The notes beneath the pieces are model-generated. The model was not told where the DNA came from and searched no databases. It worked only from the letters and a program-made list of their open reading frames with translations. A program made the position numbers and the translations under genes. From Woeseiaceae bacterium (GTDB lineage: Bacteria > Pseudomonadota > Gammaproteobacteria > Steroidobacterales > Woeseiaceae): a stretch of 64,000 nucleotides of DNA. The first letter of the stretch is position 1. The number at the start of each line of letters is the position of its first letter. Shown piece after piece: positions 28,648-39,114 of this stretch. The stretch spans positions 620,356 to 684,355 of the forward strand of contig JAJFKT010000026.1 in NCBI GenBank assembly GCA_021773075.1, given 5' to 3'.

Positions 28648-29943
28648 ATGGACGTCACTGTCGAGTCGACAGGTACTCTCGAGCGCCGCATGCGCGTCGA
28701 GCTGCCTCTAGCACCAATTGAACAACAAGTGGATTCACGCCTTAAAACCGTTGGTCGTACTGCCAAGATCAAGGGATTTCGTCCCGGCAAAGTACCGGCA
28801 AAGGTCGTCAGGAAACGCTACGGACAGCAAGTTCGGGAAGAGGTGTTGAGCGAGGTTTTGCAAAAGAGCTATACCGCAGCCGTTACTCAGGAAAAGCTGA
28901 ATCCAGCCGGTGGGCCAAAGATCGAAACCGAAAAAGACAACGGCGAGACCTTCGCGTTTACAGCGGTTTTCGAAATCATGCCTGTCATCGTGTTAAAGGA
29001 TCTTGAGACGATCAAGATCGAGAAGCCTGTTGTCACGATTGACGAGAGTGACATTGACGACATGATGTTGAATCTACGCCGGCAAAAAGCAAGCTGGGAA
29101 GAGGTCGAGCGCAAAAGCGCCGACGGTGATCGAGTCGTAATTGATTTCGCTGGCAAGCTTAAGGGTGAAGCATTCCCGGGCGGCGAGGGCAAGGATTACC
29201 CGGTCGTTCTGGGCGCAGGGCAAATGCTGCCGGATTTTGAAAAAGGCCTGACAGGTGTCAAAGCCGGTGAAGATAAGACGTTCAAAGTGAAGTTTCCGAA
29301 GGATTATCACGCGGAAGATATGGCCGGTAAAAAGGTGGACTTCGACATCAAGGTGCACCGCGTTGAAGCCGAACTTCTGCCCGAATTGAATGATGAGTTT
29401 GCAGAATCATTCAGTGTTACCGAGGGTGGTCTCGAGCAGTTCAGGAAAGATGTGCGCGAGAATATGGAGCGCGAAGCCGAGCAGAAGACAACGGCTGACA
29501 TTCGTGAACAGGTAATGACAGGCCTGCTGGAGTCCAATCCGCTGGATATTCCTGAAACGCTTAAGCATCAGGAGATGCATGCATTGCAGAATGAGGCAAT
29601 GCAACGCATGGGAGTGGAAGATGCCGAACTCGCGCCGCCAATCGACAATTTCAAAGAGGGTGCCGAGAAGCGGGTTGCCCTGGGCTTATTGCTACGCCAG
29701 GTGATTGTCGACAAGGAAATTACGGTAAATGAGGAAATGATACGAACGCGTGTCGAGGAACTCTGCGCTGGCTATGAAAACTCCGAGGACATGATCAACA
29801 TGTATATGAGCAATCCGCAGGTTATGCAACAGGTCGAACCGATGGTCATCGAGCAGCAGGCGATCAACTGGATCATCGAAAATGGCAAGACCAAAGACAA
29901 GAAGGTGCCGTTTAAGGAGTTCATGAACGCACCCGCTTCATGA
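28648..29943 (+). CDS. tig: Trigger factor
   Basis: A ribosome-associated chaperone with peptidyl-prolyl isomerase activity. The 431-residue product has the ribosome-binding GFRPGKVPAKVVRKRYG (about 45-61), a central FKBP-like domain (about 160-245) and the helical C-terminal chaperone arms. The length matches E. coli Tig (432). It is the first gene of the tig-clpP-clpX-lon cluster. Confidence 0.98.
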   Translation: MDVTVESTGTLERRMRVELPLAPIEQQVDSRLKTVGRTAKIKGFRPGKVPAKVVRKRYGQQVREEVLSEVLQKSYTAAVTQEKLNPAGGPKIETEKDNGETFAFTAVFEIMPVIVLKDLETIKIEKPVVTIDESDIDDMMLNLRRQKASWEEVERKSADGDRVVIDFAGKLKGEAFPGGEGKDYPVVLGAGQMLPDFEKGLTGVKAGEDKTFKVKFPKDYHAEDMAGKKVDFDIKVHRVEAELLPELNDEFAESFSVTEGGLEQFRKDVRENMEREAEQKTTADIREQVMTGLLESNPLDIPETLKHQEMHALQNEAMQRMGVEDAELAPPIDNFKEGAEKRVALGLLLRQVIVDKEITVNEEMIRTRVEELCAGYENSEDMINMYMSNPQVMQQVEPMVIEQQAINWIIENGKTKDKKVPFKEFMNAPAS

Positions 29944-29980
29944 GACACTAGGGCACTGACGGAAGACGGAAAGTAAAATT

Positions 29981-30604
29981 ATGAGCGCAACAGCATTGAA
30001 TCTTGTGCCGATGGTCGTTGAACAGACGGCTCGCGGCGAACGAGCCTACGACATCTATTCACGGCTCCTCAAGGACCGACTGATATTTATCGTCGGGCCG
30101 GTTGAGGATCAAATGGCGAACCTGATTGTCGCTCAACTCTTGTTTCTTGAATCCGAAAATCCGAACAAGGATATCCACCTGTACATCAACTCGCCGGGCG
30201 GTGTGGTTTCTTCCGGGCTGGCGATATACGACACCATGCAGTTCATCAATTGTGACGTTTCGACCATATGTCTTGGTCAGGCGGCAAGTATGGGTGCATT
30301 GCTGTTGGCGGGTGGCACCAAGGGTAAACGCTTTGCGCTGCCTCATTCCCGTGTCATGGTGCATCAGCCGAGCGCGGGCTATCAGGGGCAGGTAACGGAC
30401 ATCAGCATTCACGCTGAAGAGGTCATCGCACTGAAACGACGTTTGAACGAGATTATGGCCAAACACACCGGTCAGAACGTCAAGCAGATCGAAAAAGATC
30501 TGGAGCGCGATAACTTCATGGGGGCCGAAGATGCCGTCAAATACGGGCTTATCGACACTGTGCTCGCCAGTCGCGAGGAAATGAGCGCTAGTTCAGACGA
30601 CTGA
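29981..30604 (+). CDS. clpP: ATP-dependent Clp protease proteolytic subunit
   Basis: Forms the 14-mer proteolytic chamber used by ClpX and ClpA. The 207-residue product has Ser103 in [11 protein letters not shown], His128 in HQPSAGYQG, and the catalytic Asp in the [12 protein letters not shown] region. A short N-terminal propeptide is expected. It lies 37 bases after tig. Confidence 0.98.
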   Translation: MSATALNLVPMVVEQTARGERAYDIYSRLLKDRLIFIVGPVEDQMANLIVAQLLFLESENPNKDIHLYINSPGGVVSSGLAIYDTMQFINCDVSTICLGQAASMGALLLAGGTKGKRFALPHSRVMVHQPSAGYQGQVTDISIHAEEVIALKRRLNEIMAKHTGQNVKQIEKDLERDNFMGAEDAVKYGLIDTVLASREEMSASSDD

Positions 30605-30724
30605 ACCCTTAAATATCAATTGGTTATATAGCTATTGGCGACTTATGTGAGCTGCAGCTTTGAACCTTGATAGCGCCCATGTAAACTACGATCCAAATGA
30701 TTTCTTTACAAAGGCATATGTTGT

Positions 30725-32041
30725 ATGAGCGATGAATCCCGCGGTAAGAACGAGGACGGCAAACTCCTTTACTGTTCTTTTTGCGGCAAATCTCAGCACG
30801 AGGTTCGCAAGCTGATCGCAGGACCTTCGGTCTTTATCTGTGACGAATGTGTCGAACTGTGTAATGACATTATCCGCGAAGAGCTTGAGGATACGGGCGA
30901 TACAGGCCGCGACAAGCTTCCGAAGCCGATGGAAATCAATGCGGTTCTCGATGAGTACGTCATTGGCCAGGCCCGCGCCAAGAAAGTTCTGGCCGTCGCC
31001 GTTTACAATCATTACAAACGTCTTAACGACCGAATGGACGAACGATCAAAAGACGATATCGAGCTCGCGAAAAGCAACATTCTACTGATCGGCCCGACAG
31101 GTTGCGGTAAGACGCTGCTGGCTGAGACGTTGGCGCGGCTGCTTAACGTTCCGTTCACGATTGCCGATGCAACGACGCTGACCGAAGCCGGATATGTCGG
31201 TGAGGACGTCGAGAACATCATTCAGAAGCTACTGCAAAAATGCGACTACGACGTCGAGAAAGCGCAGACCGGCATTGTTTACATCGACGAAATCGACAAG
31301 ATTTCGCGGAAATCCGACAATCCCTCGATCACTCGCGACGTTTCGGGTGAAGGCGTTCAACAGGCTTTGCTCAAGTTGATTGAGGGAACCATCGCGTCAG
31401 TGCCACCGCAGGGCGGACGTAAGCATCCACAGCAGGAATTTCTGCAGGTCGACACCGGCAATATATTGTTCATCTGTGGCGGTGCATTTGCGGGCCTCGA
31501 GAAAATTATTCAAAACCGCTCGACGAAGAGTGGCATCGGCTTTGTTGCTGAGGTCAAGACGAGCGAGCAAGAGCAGAGCATTGGTGAGCTGCTTCACGAC
31601 GTGGAACCGGAAGATCTGATTCGCTTCGGGCTGATTCCGGAATTCGTAGGTCGATTGCCAGTCGTTGCGACGCTTGAGGAACTGGACGAGGGTGCTCTCG
31701 TGCAAATTCTCCTTGAGCCGAAGAATGCGCTGACAAAGCAGTACCGAAAGCTCTTTGAGATGGAAGGCGTGGATCTGGAATTCCGTGAAGACGCACTTCT
31801 TGCGGTGGCTAAGAAGGCCATGGATCGCAAGACAGGTGCCCGCGGCCTGCGCACCATTCTCGAGAACGTGTTGCTCGACACGATGTACGACTTGCCGTCT
31901 TCAGACAGTGCGAAGAAGGTCGTCGTAGACGAGGCGGTTGTCACTGGTGAGAACCCGCCGTACGTCATTTACGAATCGGACGAACCGCCGACCGTAAACA
32001 TCGAGCAGCCGCCCAGACCGACGGGTTCGGACGGCGCGTAA
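30725..32041 (+). CDS. clpX: ATP-dependent Clp protease ATP-binding subunit ClpX
   Basis: An AAA+ unfoldase feeding ClpP. The 438-residue product has the N-terminal zinc-binding domain with C17, C20, C39 and C42, Walker A GPTGCGKT (from G123), Walker [10 protein letters not shown], the ClpP-contact loop IGFVAEV and the pore loop GYVGED. The 120-base gap from clpP contains an AT-rich stretch that may hold a promoter. Confidence 0.98.
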   Translation: MSDESRGKNEDGKLLYCSFCGKSQHEVRKLIAGPSVFICDECVELCNDIIREELEDTGDTGRDKLPKPMEINAVLDEYVIGQARAKKVLAVAVYNHYKRLNDRMDERSKDDIELAKSNILLIGPTGCGKTLLAETLARLLNVPFTIADATTLTEAGYVGEDVENIIQKLLQKCDYDVEKAQTGIVYIDEIDKISRKSDNPSITRDVSGEGVQQALLKLIEGTIASVPPQGGRKHPQQEFLQVDTGNILFICGGAFAGLEKIIQNRSTKSGIGFVAEVKTSEQEQSIGELLHDVEPEDLIRFGLIPEFVGRLPVVATLEELDEGALVQILLEPKNALTKQYRKLFEMEGVDLEFREDALLAVAKKAMDRKTGARGLRTILENVLLDTMYDLPSSDSAKKVVVDEAVVTGENPPYVIYESDEPPTVNIEQPPRPTGSDGA

Positions 32042-32060
32042 AAGACATCGAATACCGAAG

Positions 32061-32088
32061 CTTGAAATGAGGTCGCTAGGCCACATGT
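32061..32088 (+). promoter_or_regulatory. Sigma32-type heat-shock promoter of lon
   Basis: CTTGAAA at 32061-32067 and CCACATGT at 32081-32088 are 13 bases apart. This fits the sigma32 consensus CTTGAAA-N(11-16)-CCCCATNT with a single mismatch in the -10 element. It lies in the 94-base gap between clpX and lon. Heat-shock control of lon is established in E. coli; here it is inferred from the match. Confidence 0.65.
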
Positions 32089-32135
32089 CCGCAACCAGCT
32101 TTTTGTATTACTCATTCTTCTAGAGGTTATTCACG

Positions 32136-34607
32136 GTGTCTGAAAACGACTTACCTGAGAAAGACTTAATATCATCCATTGACCCGGCGCCGGACGAGCA
32201 CGTTATTGACGACTCATCGGGTGTTCCTGTATTGCCGCTGCGTGACGTTGTCGTTTATCCACACATGGTCATACCGCTGTTCGTCGGGCGTGAGAAATCC
32301 ATCGTTGCGCTCGACAATGCGATGCAGTCAGGCAAGCGAATTCTGCTGGTGGCGCAAAAAGCCGCGGACCTGGATGATCCACAACCATCTGATTTATATG
32401 AGGTTGGCACACTCGCGACGATTCTTCAGCTGCTGAAGCTACCGGATGGAACGGTCAAAGTCCTGGTTGAGGGCGGTGAGCGTGCGCTCGTTGACCGGAT
32501 CAATGTAGACGATCATTTTTCAGCTGAAATCACGTTGCTGAAAGAACACGACCGCCACGACGAACGTGAAATCGATGTACTTGTACGCTCGATTATTTCG
32601 CAGTTCGAGGCCTACGTGAAGTTGAACAAGAAAGTGCCGCCTGAAGTCTTGACGTCGCTTTCGGGTATTGATGAGCCGGGGCGGCTTGCCGATACGGTCG
32701 CTGCACACATGTCACTGAAACTCTCCGAGAAGCAACGCATCCTCGAAATTCAGGATGTGAAAAGTCGGCTCGAGCAAATGCTTGGCATTATTGAAGGCGA
32801 GATCGACGTGTTGCAAATTGAGAAACGCATCCGTGGCCGCGTCAAGAATCAAATGGAAAAGAGCCAGCGCGAGTACTACCTGAATGAGCAGATGAAGGCG
32901 ATTCAGAAAGAACTTGGTGAGATGGACGACGTTCCCAACGAGTTGGCAGATCTTGAGAACAAGATCGAAAAAGCGGGAATGACCAAAGAGGCTAACGAAA
33001 AAGCCGTCTCCGAACTGAACAAGCTCAAGCTAATGTCGCCGATGTCTGCTGAAGCGACCGTTGTACGCAACTACATCGACTGGTTGCTGAAAGCGCCGTG
33101 GAAAAAACGCAGCAAGGTTTTTAAGAGTCTGAAGAAAGCCGAGGCGGTACTCGAGGAAGATCATTACGGTCTTGATAAGGTCAAGGAACGCATTCTGGAG
33201 TATCTCGCAGTACAGCAGCGTGTGAAACGCCTAAAGGGCCCAATTCTGTGTCTCGTAGGACCACCGGGCGTCGGTAAGACATCGCTCGGTCAAAGCATCG
33301 CTCGTTCGACGAATCGCAAATTTGTCCGCATGTCATTGGGTGGTGTACGTGATGAAGCCGAGATTCGTGGCCACCGTCGTACCTACATTGGTTCTATGCC
33401 GGGCAAGATCGTGCAGAACCTGTCCAAGACCGGCGTGCGCAATCCCTTGTTCCTGCTGGATGAGGTCGACAAGATGGCAATGGACTTTAGAGGCGACCCG
33501 TCGTCCGCATTGCTTGAAGTTCTTGACCCTGAACAGAACTCCACGTTTGCGGATCACTACCTTGAAGTCGATTTCGATTTGTCCGACGTCATGTTCGTTT
33601 GCACCGCAAACAGCCTGAATATTCCGGCGCCGCTTCTGGATCGCATGGAAGTCATTCGAATCCCGGGTTACACCGAGGATGAAAAGACCAAGATCGCGTT
33701 GAAATACCTGGTGCCGAAGCAGCTCAAGGTAAATGGGCTGAAGGCGAAAGAACTCAAGATTACCGAGGGCGCGGTTCGGGACATCATTCAGCACTACACT
33801 CGTGAATCAGGCGTTCGAAATCTTGAGCGAGAAATTTCGAAGATCTGTCGCAAGGTCGTCAAGTCGTTGTTGTTGAAGCCACGTGATAGCCGCGTGCTGG
33901 TGACGCCGAAGAGTATGGAGAAGTATCTTGGTGTGCGCCGTTTCCGTTTCGGCAAGGCTGAGGATAATGATCAGGTTGGCCAGGTAACCGGTCTGGCATG
34001 GACTGAAGTGGGTGGTGAGCTACTAACGATCGAAGCCGCAGTTGTTCCAGGCAAAGGCAAGCACTTCCAGACGGGTCAGTTGGGTGATGTCATGAAGGAG
34101 TCCATTGAGGCTGCGATGACTGTCGTTCGGAGTCGCGCGAAAGTCTTAGGTGTAGAAGAAGACTTCTATCAGAAACTCGACGTCCATATTCACGTGCCAG
34201 AAGGTGCAACTCCGAAGGATGGACCAAGCGCCGGCGTGGGCATGTGTACCGCCCTGGTGTCGGCTCTAACAGGCATCCCGGTTCGCAGCGATGTCGCCAT
34301 GACTGGCGAGATCACGCTGCGGGGCGAGGTATTGCCTATCGGAGGGCTGAAAGAAAAACTCCTGGCGGCCCACAGAGGGGGTATCGGGAAGGTATTGATT
34401 CCCGAGGAAAACGAGAAGGATCTCGCGGAAATCCCTAAGAATATCAAGGACAAATTGACGATTATCCCGGTGAAATGGATTGACCAGGTCATGGAGCATG
34501 CGTTGGCTCATCAACCGGTCAGAGAGGGTGCCGAGAAGGGCAGCAAGTCTGAACCGAAGAGTCCATCTGACGAGAAAAAATCCGAGGACGTAGTCCGGCC
34601 ACATTAA
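32136..34607 (+). CDS. lon: ATP-dependent protease Lon
   Basis: A cytoplasmic AAA+ serine protease that removes damaged and regulatory proteins. The 823-residue product starts at GTG, with AGAGG 9 bases upstream. The N-terminal substrate domain (about 28-225) is followed by the AAA+ domain with Walker [10 protein letters not shown] (G375) and [12 protein letters not shown], then the protease domain with the Ser698-Lys741 dyad (DGPSAGVGM and [10 protein letters not shown]). The lysine/glutamate-rich C-terminal tail is slightly longer than in E. coli Lon (784). Confidence 0.98.
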   Translation: MSENDLPEKDLISSIDPAPDEHVIDDSSGVPVLPLRDVVVYPHMVIPLFVGREKSIVALDNAMQSGKRILLVAQKAADLDDPQPSDLYEVGTLATILQLLKLPDGTVKVLVEGGERALVDRINVDDHFSAEITLLKEHDRHDEREIDVLVRSIISQFEAYVKLNKKVPPEVLTSLSGIDEPGRLADTVAAHMSLKLSEKQRILEIQDVKSRLEQMLGIIEGEIDVLQIEKRIRGRVKNQMEKSQREYYLNEQMKAIQKELGEMDDVPNELADLENKIEKAGMTKEANEKAVSELNKLKLMSPMSAEATVVRNYIDWLLKAPWKKRSKVFKSLKKAEAVLEEDHYGLDKVKERILEYLAVQQRVKRLKGPILCLVGPPGVGKTSLGQSIARSTNRKFVRMSLGGVRDEAEIRGHRRTYIGSMPGKIVQNLSKTGVRNPLFLLDEVDKMAMDFRGDPSSALLEVLDPEQNSTFADHYLEVDFDLSDVMFVCTANSLNIPAPLLDRMEVIRIPGYTEDEKTKIALKYLVPKQLKVNGLKAKELKITEGAVRDIIQHYTRESGVRNLEREISKICRKVVKSLLLKPRDSRVLVTPKSMEKYLGVRRFRFGKAEDNDQVGQVTGLAWTEVGGELLTIEAAVVPGKGKHFQTGQLGDVMKESIEAAMTVVRSRAKVLGVEEDFYQKLDVHIHVPEGATPKDGPSAGVGMCTALVSALTGIPVRSDVAMTGEITLRGEVLPIGGLKEKLLAAHRGGIGKVLIPEENEKDLAEIPKNIKDKLTIIPVKWIDQVMEHALAHQPVREGAEKGSKSEPKSPSDEKKSEDVVRPH

Positions 34608-34644
34608 GATCGTGTAGATGGACCGGCTTGCGGAGGCGCTAAGA

Positions 34645-35706
34645 ATGCAACGAATGACCGCGGCGCATATCGATCGCGAGGCGATTCGGGAAAACTTCGC
34701 TCTTACCCGAACCCTCGCCCCGGGCGCACAGGCATTGGCCGTTATCAAAGCGGATGCCTACGGCCATGGAATCCTGCCAGTGGCCGAGGCCTTACAGGAT
34801 CTGGCTCCGATATTTGGCGTTGCAACAATCGACGAGGCACTGGCGCTGCGTGAGGCCGGAATTCCAAATTCCGTATTGGTTCTTGAGGGTGTGACGACCG
34901 TCGAGGCCTGCGAAGCGGCGCAGGCACATGATTTGATGTTGATGGTCCACGCGAAAGAACACGTTGTGATGATGAGCGGAATGTCGCTATCTGCCTGGGT
35001 CAAAGTCGACACTGGAATGCACCGGCTCGGAATCAATGCTGCTGACCTCAATGATGTGATCGAGCGCTTGCAGGCAGGTGGTGTCGATGTACAAGCCGTC
35101 TGCACGCATCTGGCCTGTGCAGATGAGCTGGACAAAACCACCACAACCGAACAGATCGAGGCGTTCGGTCGTTGCACAGCAACGTGTGATTTACCCCTTA
35201 GTATCGCCAATTCTGCGGCTGTAATTGCCTGGCCCGAATCGCATGCAGACTGGATCCGGCCCGGCATCATGTTGTACGGGGTATCACCGTTCACGAGCGA
35301 CATCGACGCGGTTCGGGGCTTACAGCCGGCGATGACCTTAAGTTCCGAAGTTATTGCCATTCGCGAGATTCAGGCAGGCGATTCGGTGGGCTACGGAGCA
35401 CGCTGGACGTCGGCGCGAGCATCGGTGATCGCGACTATCGCTGTGGGCTACGCGGATGGCTATCCGCGACACGCGCGAGATGGTACGCCGGTCTATATCG
35501 GCGGCAACGTCATGCCGCTTGTCGGCACCGTGTCGATGGACATGATCACGGTCGATGTGACAGACCACCCGAACGTCTCGCTTGGCGACCCCGTCGAACT
35601 CTGGGGACGTAACGTTCCGGTCAATGATGTCGCCGGGCACGCGGGAATGATCAGCTATGAGCTCCTGACGGGTGTTACCTCACGCGTACCGCGACTCTAT
35701 GCATGA
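34645..35706 (+). CDS. alr: Alanine racemase
   Basis: Makes D-alanine for peptidoglycan; a PLP enzyme. The start is set at the ATG at 34645 because a perfect GGAGG ends 8 bases before it; the frame also opens at 34618, which lacks such a site. The 353-residue product has the PLP lysine K35 in AVIKADAYGHG, the second catalytic base Y250 in VGYGARWTS, and the C-terminal GTVSMDMITVDV. Lying 37 bases after lon, it is probably co-transcribed, an unusual insertion between lon and hupB. Confidence 0.95.
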   Translation: MQRMTAAHIDREAIRENFALTRTLAPGAQALAVIKADAYGHGILPVAEALQDLAPIFGVATIDEALALREAGIPNSVLVLEGVTTVEACEAAQAHDLMLMVHAKEHVVMMSGMSLSAWVKVDTGMHRLGINAADLNDVIERLQAGGVDVQAVCTHLACADELDKTTTTEQIEAFGRCTATCDLPLSIANSAAVIAWPESHADWIRPGIMLYGVSPFTSDIDAVRGLQPAMTLSSEVIAIREIQAGDSVGYGARWTSARASVIATIAVGYADGYPRHARDGTPVYIGGNVMPLVGTVSMDMITVDVTDHPNVSLGDPVELWGRNVPVNDVAGHAGMISYELLTGVTSRVPRLYA

Positions 35707-36209
35707 CACCGCTTCGAGAGTTTGACCTTGCCGTGATTTGATTGAATCGCCGAAATGGGGGCCTTGAGCCAGCTTTGCGGCCGCTGGAGCAGGGCTGAAA
35801 GCCGCGCAGTCCGGCGTAATTGTTCGAACCCCGCGTCTCGCGGGCCGGGGCCATTCTGCCGAATATTCGAGTGATTGAGAGCGGATCGTACAGAGGCAAG
35901 AATCCGGCGAATTGCGAGCCCGTCAGAGGGAGGTTCTATTCGACCAAAAATCGCCGTTCGAACCGCGTACCTATCGCATTCTTGGGACTTTGTTTTCCCG
36001 TTATTCCTAGTAACATCAACGACAAGCTGGCGTTTGTTCCAGTGAATTGGATCTGTACGACTGCGCGACAGGCGGAGGCCCTCAGACCGTTGTAAGAGCG
36101 GGCTTTTTCCAGCAGCTGGATCCGGATCGATATCGGCGCTGACGTGCGAAAACCCGGCACCCTGGTGCATCTGTTCGAACACGCTGAAACCCGCGTGGTT
36201 AAAGGATAT
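35707..36209 (+). other. 500-base stretch without a convincing gene
   Basis: Only overlapping short frames exist on both strands (such as 35820-36095 on plus and 35697-36182 on minus); none has a ribosome site or a familiar motif. A 6-bp stem CCCGCG/CGCGGG with a 3-base loop lies at 35830-35844, without a T-run. The stretch ends at the hupB promoter. It may be a decayed gene, an intergenic repeat or an unrecognised RNA. Confidence 0.5.
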
Positions 36210-36238
36210 TTGACGCTATATATGCCAGTTGGTATAAG
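36210..36238 (+). promoter_or_regulatory. Sigma70 promoter of hupB
   Basis: TTGACG at 36210-36215 and TATAAG at 36233-36238 are separated by 17 bases, each one mismatch from consensus. The expected start near 36245 leaves a leader of about 110 bases before the HU ATG. This is one of the best promoter matches in the window. Confidence 0.7.
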
Positions 36239-36356
36239 CCCCGTAGTTGTTTGTGGATGCACGGAGCCACTTTCGACCAACGCAGCGGATTGCGCCTACA
36301 TGGAGAATCGCTGGTTTGATGATCATTTCTTTAATCAATCTGCAAGGGTGAATAGC

Positions 36357-36629
36357 ATGAATAAAGGGGAACTCATAGACGCGGTTGCGGGATCAGCAGG
36401 GTTGTCACGCGCTGATGCAACAAAGGCCGTCGACGCGGTACTCGATAGCATTCAGGGAACGCTGTCCAACGGTGGTTCAGTATCACTCGTTGGCTTCGGA
36501 ACCTTCTCGGTTAAGGCACGCGCAGCACGTGCAGGACGTAACCCGCGGACTGGAGAAACCATCCAGATTAAGGCGAGTAATGTTCCTGGATTTAAGGCTG
36601 GCAAAGGCCTGAAGGATGCCGTAAACTAG
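36357..36629 (+). CDS. hupB: DNA-binding protein HU (beta type)
   Basis: A nucleoid-associated histone-like protein. The ATG at 36357 gives 90 residues starting MNKGELIDAVAG, the classical HU length; the frame is open further upstream but without conservation. The DNA-binding arm AARAGRNPRTGETIQI and the GFGTFSVKAR strand are intact. Position downstream of lon and followed by its own terminator matches hupB. Confidence 0.98.
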   Translation: MNKGELIDAVAGSAGLSRADATKAVDAVLDSIQGTLSNGGSVSLVGFGTFSVKARAARAGRNPRTGETIQIKASNVPGFKAGKGLKDAVN

Positions 36630-36655
36630 CGCGCCCCAAGGGGGCACAGGGTACG

Positions 36656-36681
36656 AAAAAGCCCGTTTTTACGGGCTTTTT
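36656..36681 (+). terminator. Rho-independent terminator of hupB
   Basis: An 11-bp perfect stem (arm AAAAAGCCCGT) with a TTTT loop ends in a T-run, 26 bases past the hupB stop. A smaller GCCCC/GGGGC hairpin lies just before it. Confidence 0.92.
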
Positions 36682-36725
36682 CATGTCCGGTGTTTTTTTG
36701 ATCGAGACATGTTTTGTCCAGAAAT

Positions 36726-36801
36726 GGGTGCTTAGCTCAGCTGGTAGAGCATCGCCCTTACAAGGCGAGGGTCGGCGGTTCGATCCCGTCAGCACCCACC
36801 A
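36726..36801 (+). tRNA. tRNA-Val (UAC)
   Basis: A 76-base cloverleaf with acceptor GGGTGCT pairing AGCACCC and encoded CCA. The loop CTTACAA carries anticodon TAC. It lies between hupB and ppiD, as in Pseudomonas. Confidence 0.96.
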
Positions 36802-36806
36802 AACAT

Positions 36807-36883
36807 GGAGCGGTAGTTCAGTTGGTTAGAATACCGGCCTGTCACGCCGGGGGTCGCGGGTTCGAGTCCCGTCCGCTCCGCCA
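36807..36883 (+). tRNA. tRNA-Asp (GUC)
   Basis: A 77-base cloverleaf with acceptor GGAGCGG pairing CCGCTCC and encoded GCCA. The anticodon stem CCGGC/GCCGG holds loop CTGTCAC with anticodon GTC. Only five bases separate it from tRNA-Val, so they share a transcript. Confidence 0.96.
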
Positions 36884-36893
36884 ACGAATGAAG

Positions 36894-36927
36894 AAGGCCC
36901 CACCCGCAAGGGTAGGGCCTTTTTTTT
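36894..36927 (+). terminator. Rho-independent terminator of the Val-Asp tRNA transcript
   Basis: Arms AAGGCCCCACCC and GGGTAGGGCCTT pair over 12 positions with one C-A mismatch around a GCAA tetraloop and are followed by a run of T. It starts 11 bases past tRNA-Asp. Confidence 0.92.
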
Positions 36928-37152
36928 GGCGCGAGCAGGGGTGCGTACCCTCGACGCGAGTACTAATGTTGGTTTTCTTAATGATTTTGTGAATTTTGGG
37001 CATAATTAAGCCGAGTCCGGCTTTTCCGGCCAAAAGTCGACCTTTTGTTCTAATCCGACCTCAGCTAGACTTCCCGGCCTTCTATCAGTCTCGGCCGTAT
37101 TCCCTTATTGGGACAGCGGGCCGCTCCTTCAGTAAATAAAGACACATAAATT

Positions 37153-39051
37153 ATGCTGCAAAATATTCGCGATAATCTAACTGGCAAAGTTGCTTTGGCT
37201 GTCCTTGCTGTTATTGCTTTGTCATTCGTTTTCGTTGGCGGTGCCAGCTTCACGACGATTGGCTCAAACTACGCTGCCAAAGTTGACGGTGTTGACATTG
37301 GTCTTGGGTCGTTTGAGGCTGCTTACGGCAATGAGATACAGCAGAACCCGCAATTCGCAGCGTTACCTGACGAGTACCGGCTGCAACTTCGGACCAATAT
37401 TCTTGAGCAGCTAATACAGCAGCGTGTCATTGATAATTACCTTGACGAAGCTGGATACCGAATCAGCGATGAACAATTGACGGATCTCGTACATCGCTAC
37501 GATGAGTTTCAGGTTGATGGAAAGTTTGATCGTACGACCTACGAAAACGTACTGGTATCATATGACAGGACACCGGCCCAATTTGAGGCAGAACAAAAAG
37601 TTTCACTAAGCCGCGCTCAATTGCAACGCGCTATTCGCGGATCGTCCGTTGTGTCGCCAGCGAATTATCGGCGCTACTTGAATTTGGCGTACGAAAACCG
37701 CGTTGTTACGCTGGCGTCGATTTCGCCCCAGTCGGTTGCCAGCGATATCAGCGTCAGCGAAGAGATGATTACCGCGTATTACGATGAAAACGCGAATCTG
37801 TTTTTCCTCCCCGAAACAGCAGACCTTGAGTATGTCGAAATCCTTCGGGACTCGGTTGCTTCAGAAGTCAACGTGACGGAAGAACAGCTTCGGGATTACT
37901 ACGACGTTAACAAGGATCGCTATCAGCAAGACGAGCAGCGGCAAGCACGCCACATCCTGATTCTTTTTGATGACGATGAAGATGGCTCTTTGGCTGTGGC
38001 GAACGAGATAATTACGCGAACACGCTCCGGTGATTCGTTTGCAGCATTGGCCGCGCAATACTCAAAGGATGGCGCGACTGCAGCAGACGGTGGTGATCTG
38101 GGAGCAAGGGCACGCGCGCAATTGCCGGAAGCATTGGGCGACGCCGTGTTCTCAATGGAGGAAGGCGAGACGCGGGGCCCGGTCAAGGGCGATTTCGGTT
38201 TTCACATCGTTCGCCTCGACGCTATTTTAGAATCGGGCCCATTGCCTTTTGAGCAGGTGCGCGCATCAATATTGACCGAAATGCAGGTTGACGCAGCGGA
38301 TGGCTTGTATCTGGCGTTAAAACGCAAACTAAATGACGCATTTTTTGACGCGACGGACATTGCTCGGTTGGCCGAAGCCATCGGCGTTGACGTTCAGTTC
38401 GTTACGGGCTTTGCGCGCGACAGTGCAGCTCCTTTTGACGGTAGCCAAAGGGCTCTTGACGCTGTATTTGATCCTGCCGTATTAAGTGGTGAGCAACTTT
38501 CCGAGGTGATCGAACTCGATGTTGATCGCACTGCCGTATTTGCAGTTACGAAACACAATGCCGCGACTCGTGAGACGCTGGATAATGTGCGTGAAAGGAT
38601 TGCCGCGACGCTTACAGCCAACCAATCGACAGAGCTGATGGCCAGTCGTGCCCAGCAAATGCTGGACGCACTCAAATCCGGCGTAGAATTCACGGCGGCG
38701 GCGGGCCAGGTGGGTGCTACGGCATCCCCGTCTGCGATCGTTACACGTATTTCAGAAGGCGCCGACCAGTCAATATCCGTCGCTGTGTTCACGGCCTTGA
38801 AACCGACCGAGGACAAGCCAACACACGGCCTCACCCCGAATTCGAGCGGCGGCTATACGGTATTCAGTCTGGATGCCGTTATTCCAGGTCAGCCGCAGCA
38901 AATTCCGCTGGCAGATCGTGACGCGGGCAGAAATGAACTCGTCGATAAGTACGGGATTGGCGATTTTGTTGCCTTTGTGCAGGGTTTGCGGGCTGACGCC
39001 GAAGTCATCATCAACGAGGATGCGCTGGCCGCACAAGACCCGTTCCAGTAA
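37153..39051 (+). CDS. ppiD: Periplasmic folding chaperone PpiD (SurA-like/parvulin)
   Basis: An inner-membrane-anchored periplasmic chaperone near the Sec translocon. The 632-residue product has one N-terminal transmembrane helix (about 14-32), a SurA_N-type domain (about 40-160), a parvulin domain (about 262-360, ARHILILFDDDEDG and GGDLGARARAQLPEALGDAVF) and a helical C-terminal region. The length matches E. coli PpiD (623). The 225-base leader holds the terminator above and no clear promoter. Confidence 0.94.
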   Translation: MLQNIRDNLTGKVALAVLAVIALSFVFVGGASFTTIGSNYAAKVDGVDIGLGSFEAAYGNEIQQNPQFAALPDEYRLQLRTNILEQLIQQRVIDNYLDEAGYRISDEQLTDLVHRYDEFQVDGKFDRTTYENVLVSYDRTPAQFEAEQKVSLSRAQLQRAIRGSSVVSPANYRRYLNLAYENRVVTLASISPQSVASDISVSEEMITAYYDENANLFFLPETADLEYVEILRDSVASEVNVTEEQLRDYYDVNKDRYQQDEQRQARHILILFDDDEDGSLAVANEIITRTRSGDSFAALAAQYSKDGATAADGGDLGARARAQLPEALGDAVFSMEEGETRGPVKGDFGFHIVRLDAILESGPLPFEQVRASILTEMQVDAADGLYLALKRKLNDAFFDATDIARLAEAIGVDVQFVTGFARDSAAPFDGSQRALDAVFDPAVLSGEQLSEVIELDVDRTAVFAVTKHNAATRETLDNVRERIAATLTANQSTELMASRAQQMLDALKSGVEFTAAAGQVGATASPSAIVTRISEGADQSISVAVFTALKPTEDKPTHGLTPNSSGGYTVFSLDAVIPGQPQQIPLADRDAGRNELVDKYGIGDFVAFVQGLRADAEVIINEDALAAQDPFQ

Positions 39052-39114
39052 GCTAGCCTGGGTTATAAAAAGTATAAGAGCACCATGACGGCATAGAGCC
39101 GTACCGGGGGATAC

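Noticed and set aside
30655-30683. Sigma32-like promoter before clpX (TTTGAA and CCCATGT)
   Set aside because: The spacing is too short (about 11) and the -35 is imperfect, unlike the lon site.
35820-36095. 91-residue plus-strand frame in the alr-hupB gap
   Set aside because: No ribosome site, no motif, and it overlaps an equally long frame on the other strand. Kept only as an unexplained gap.
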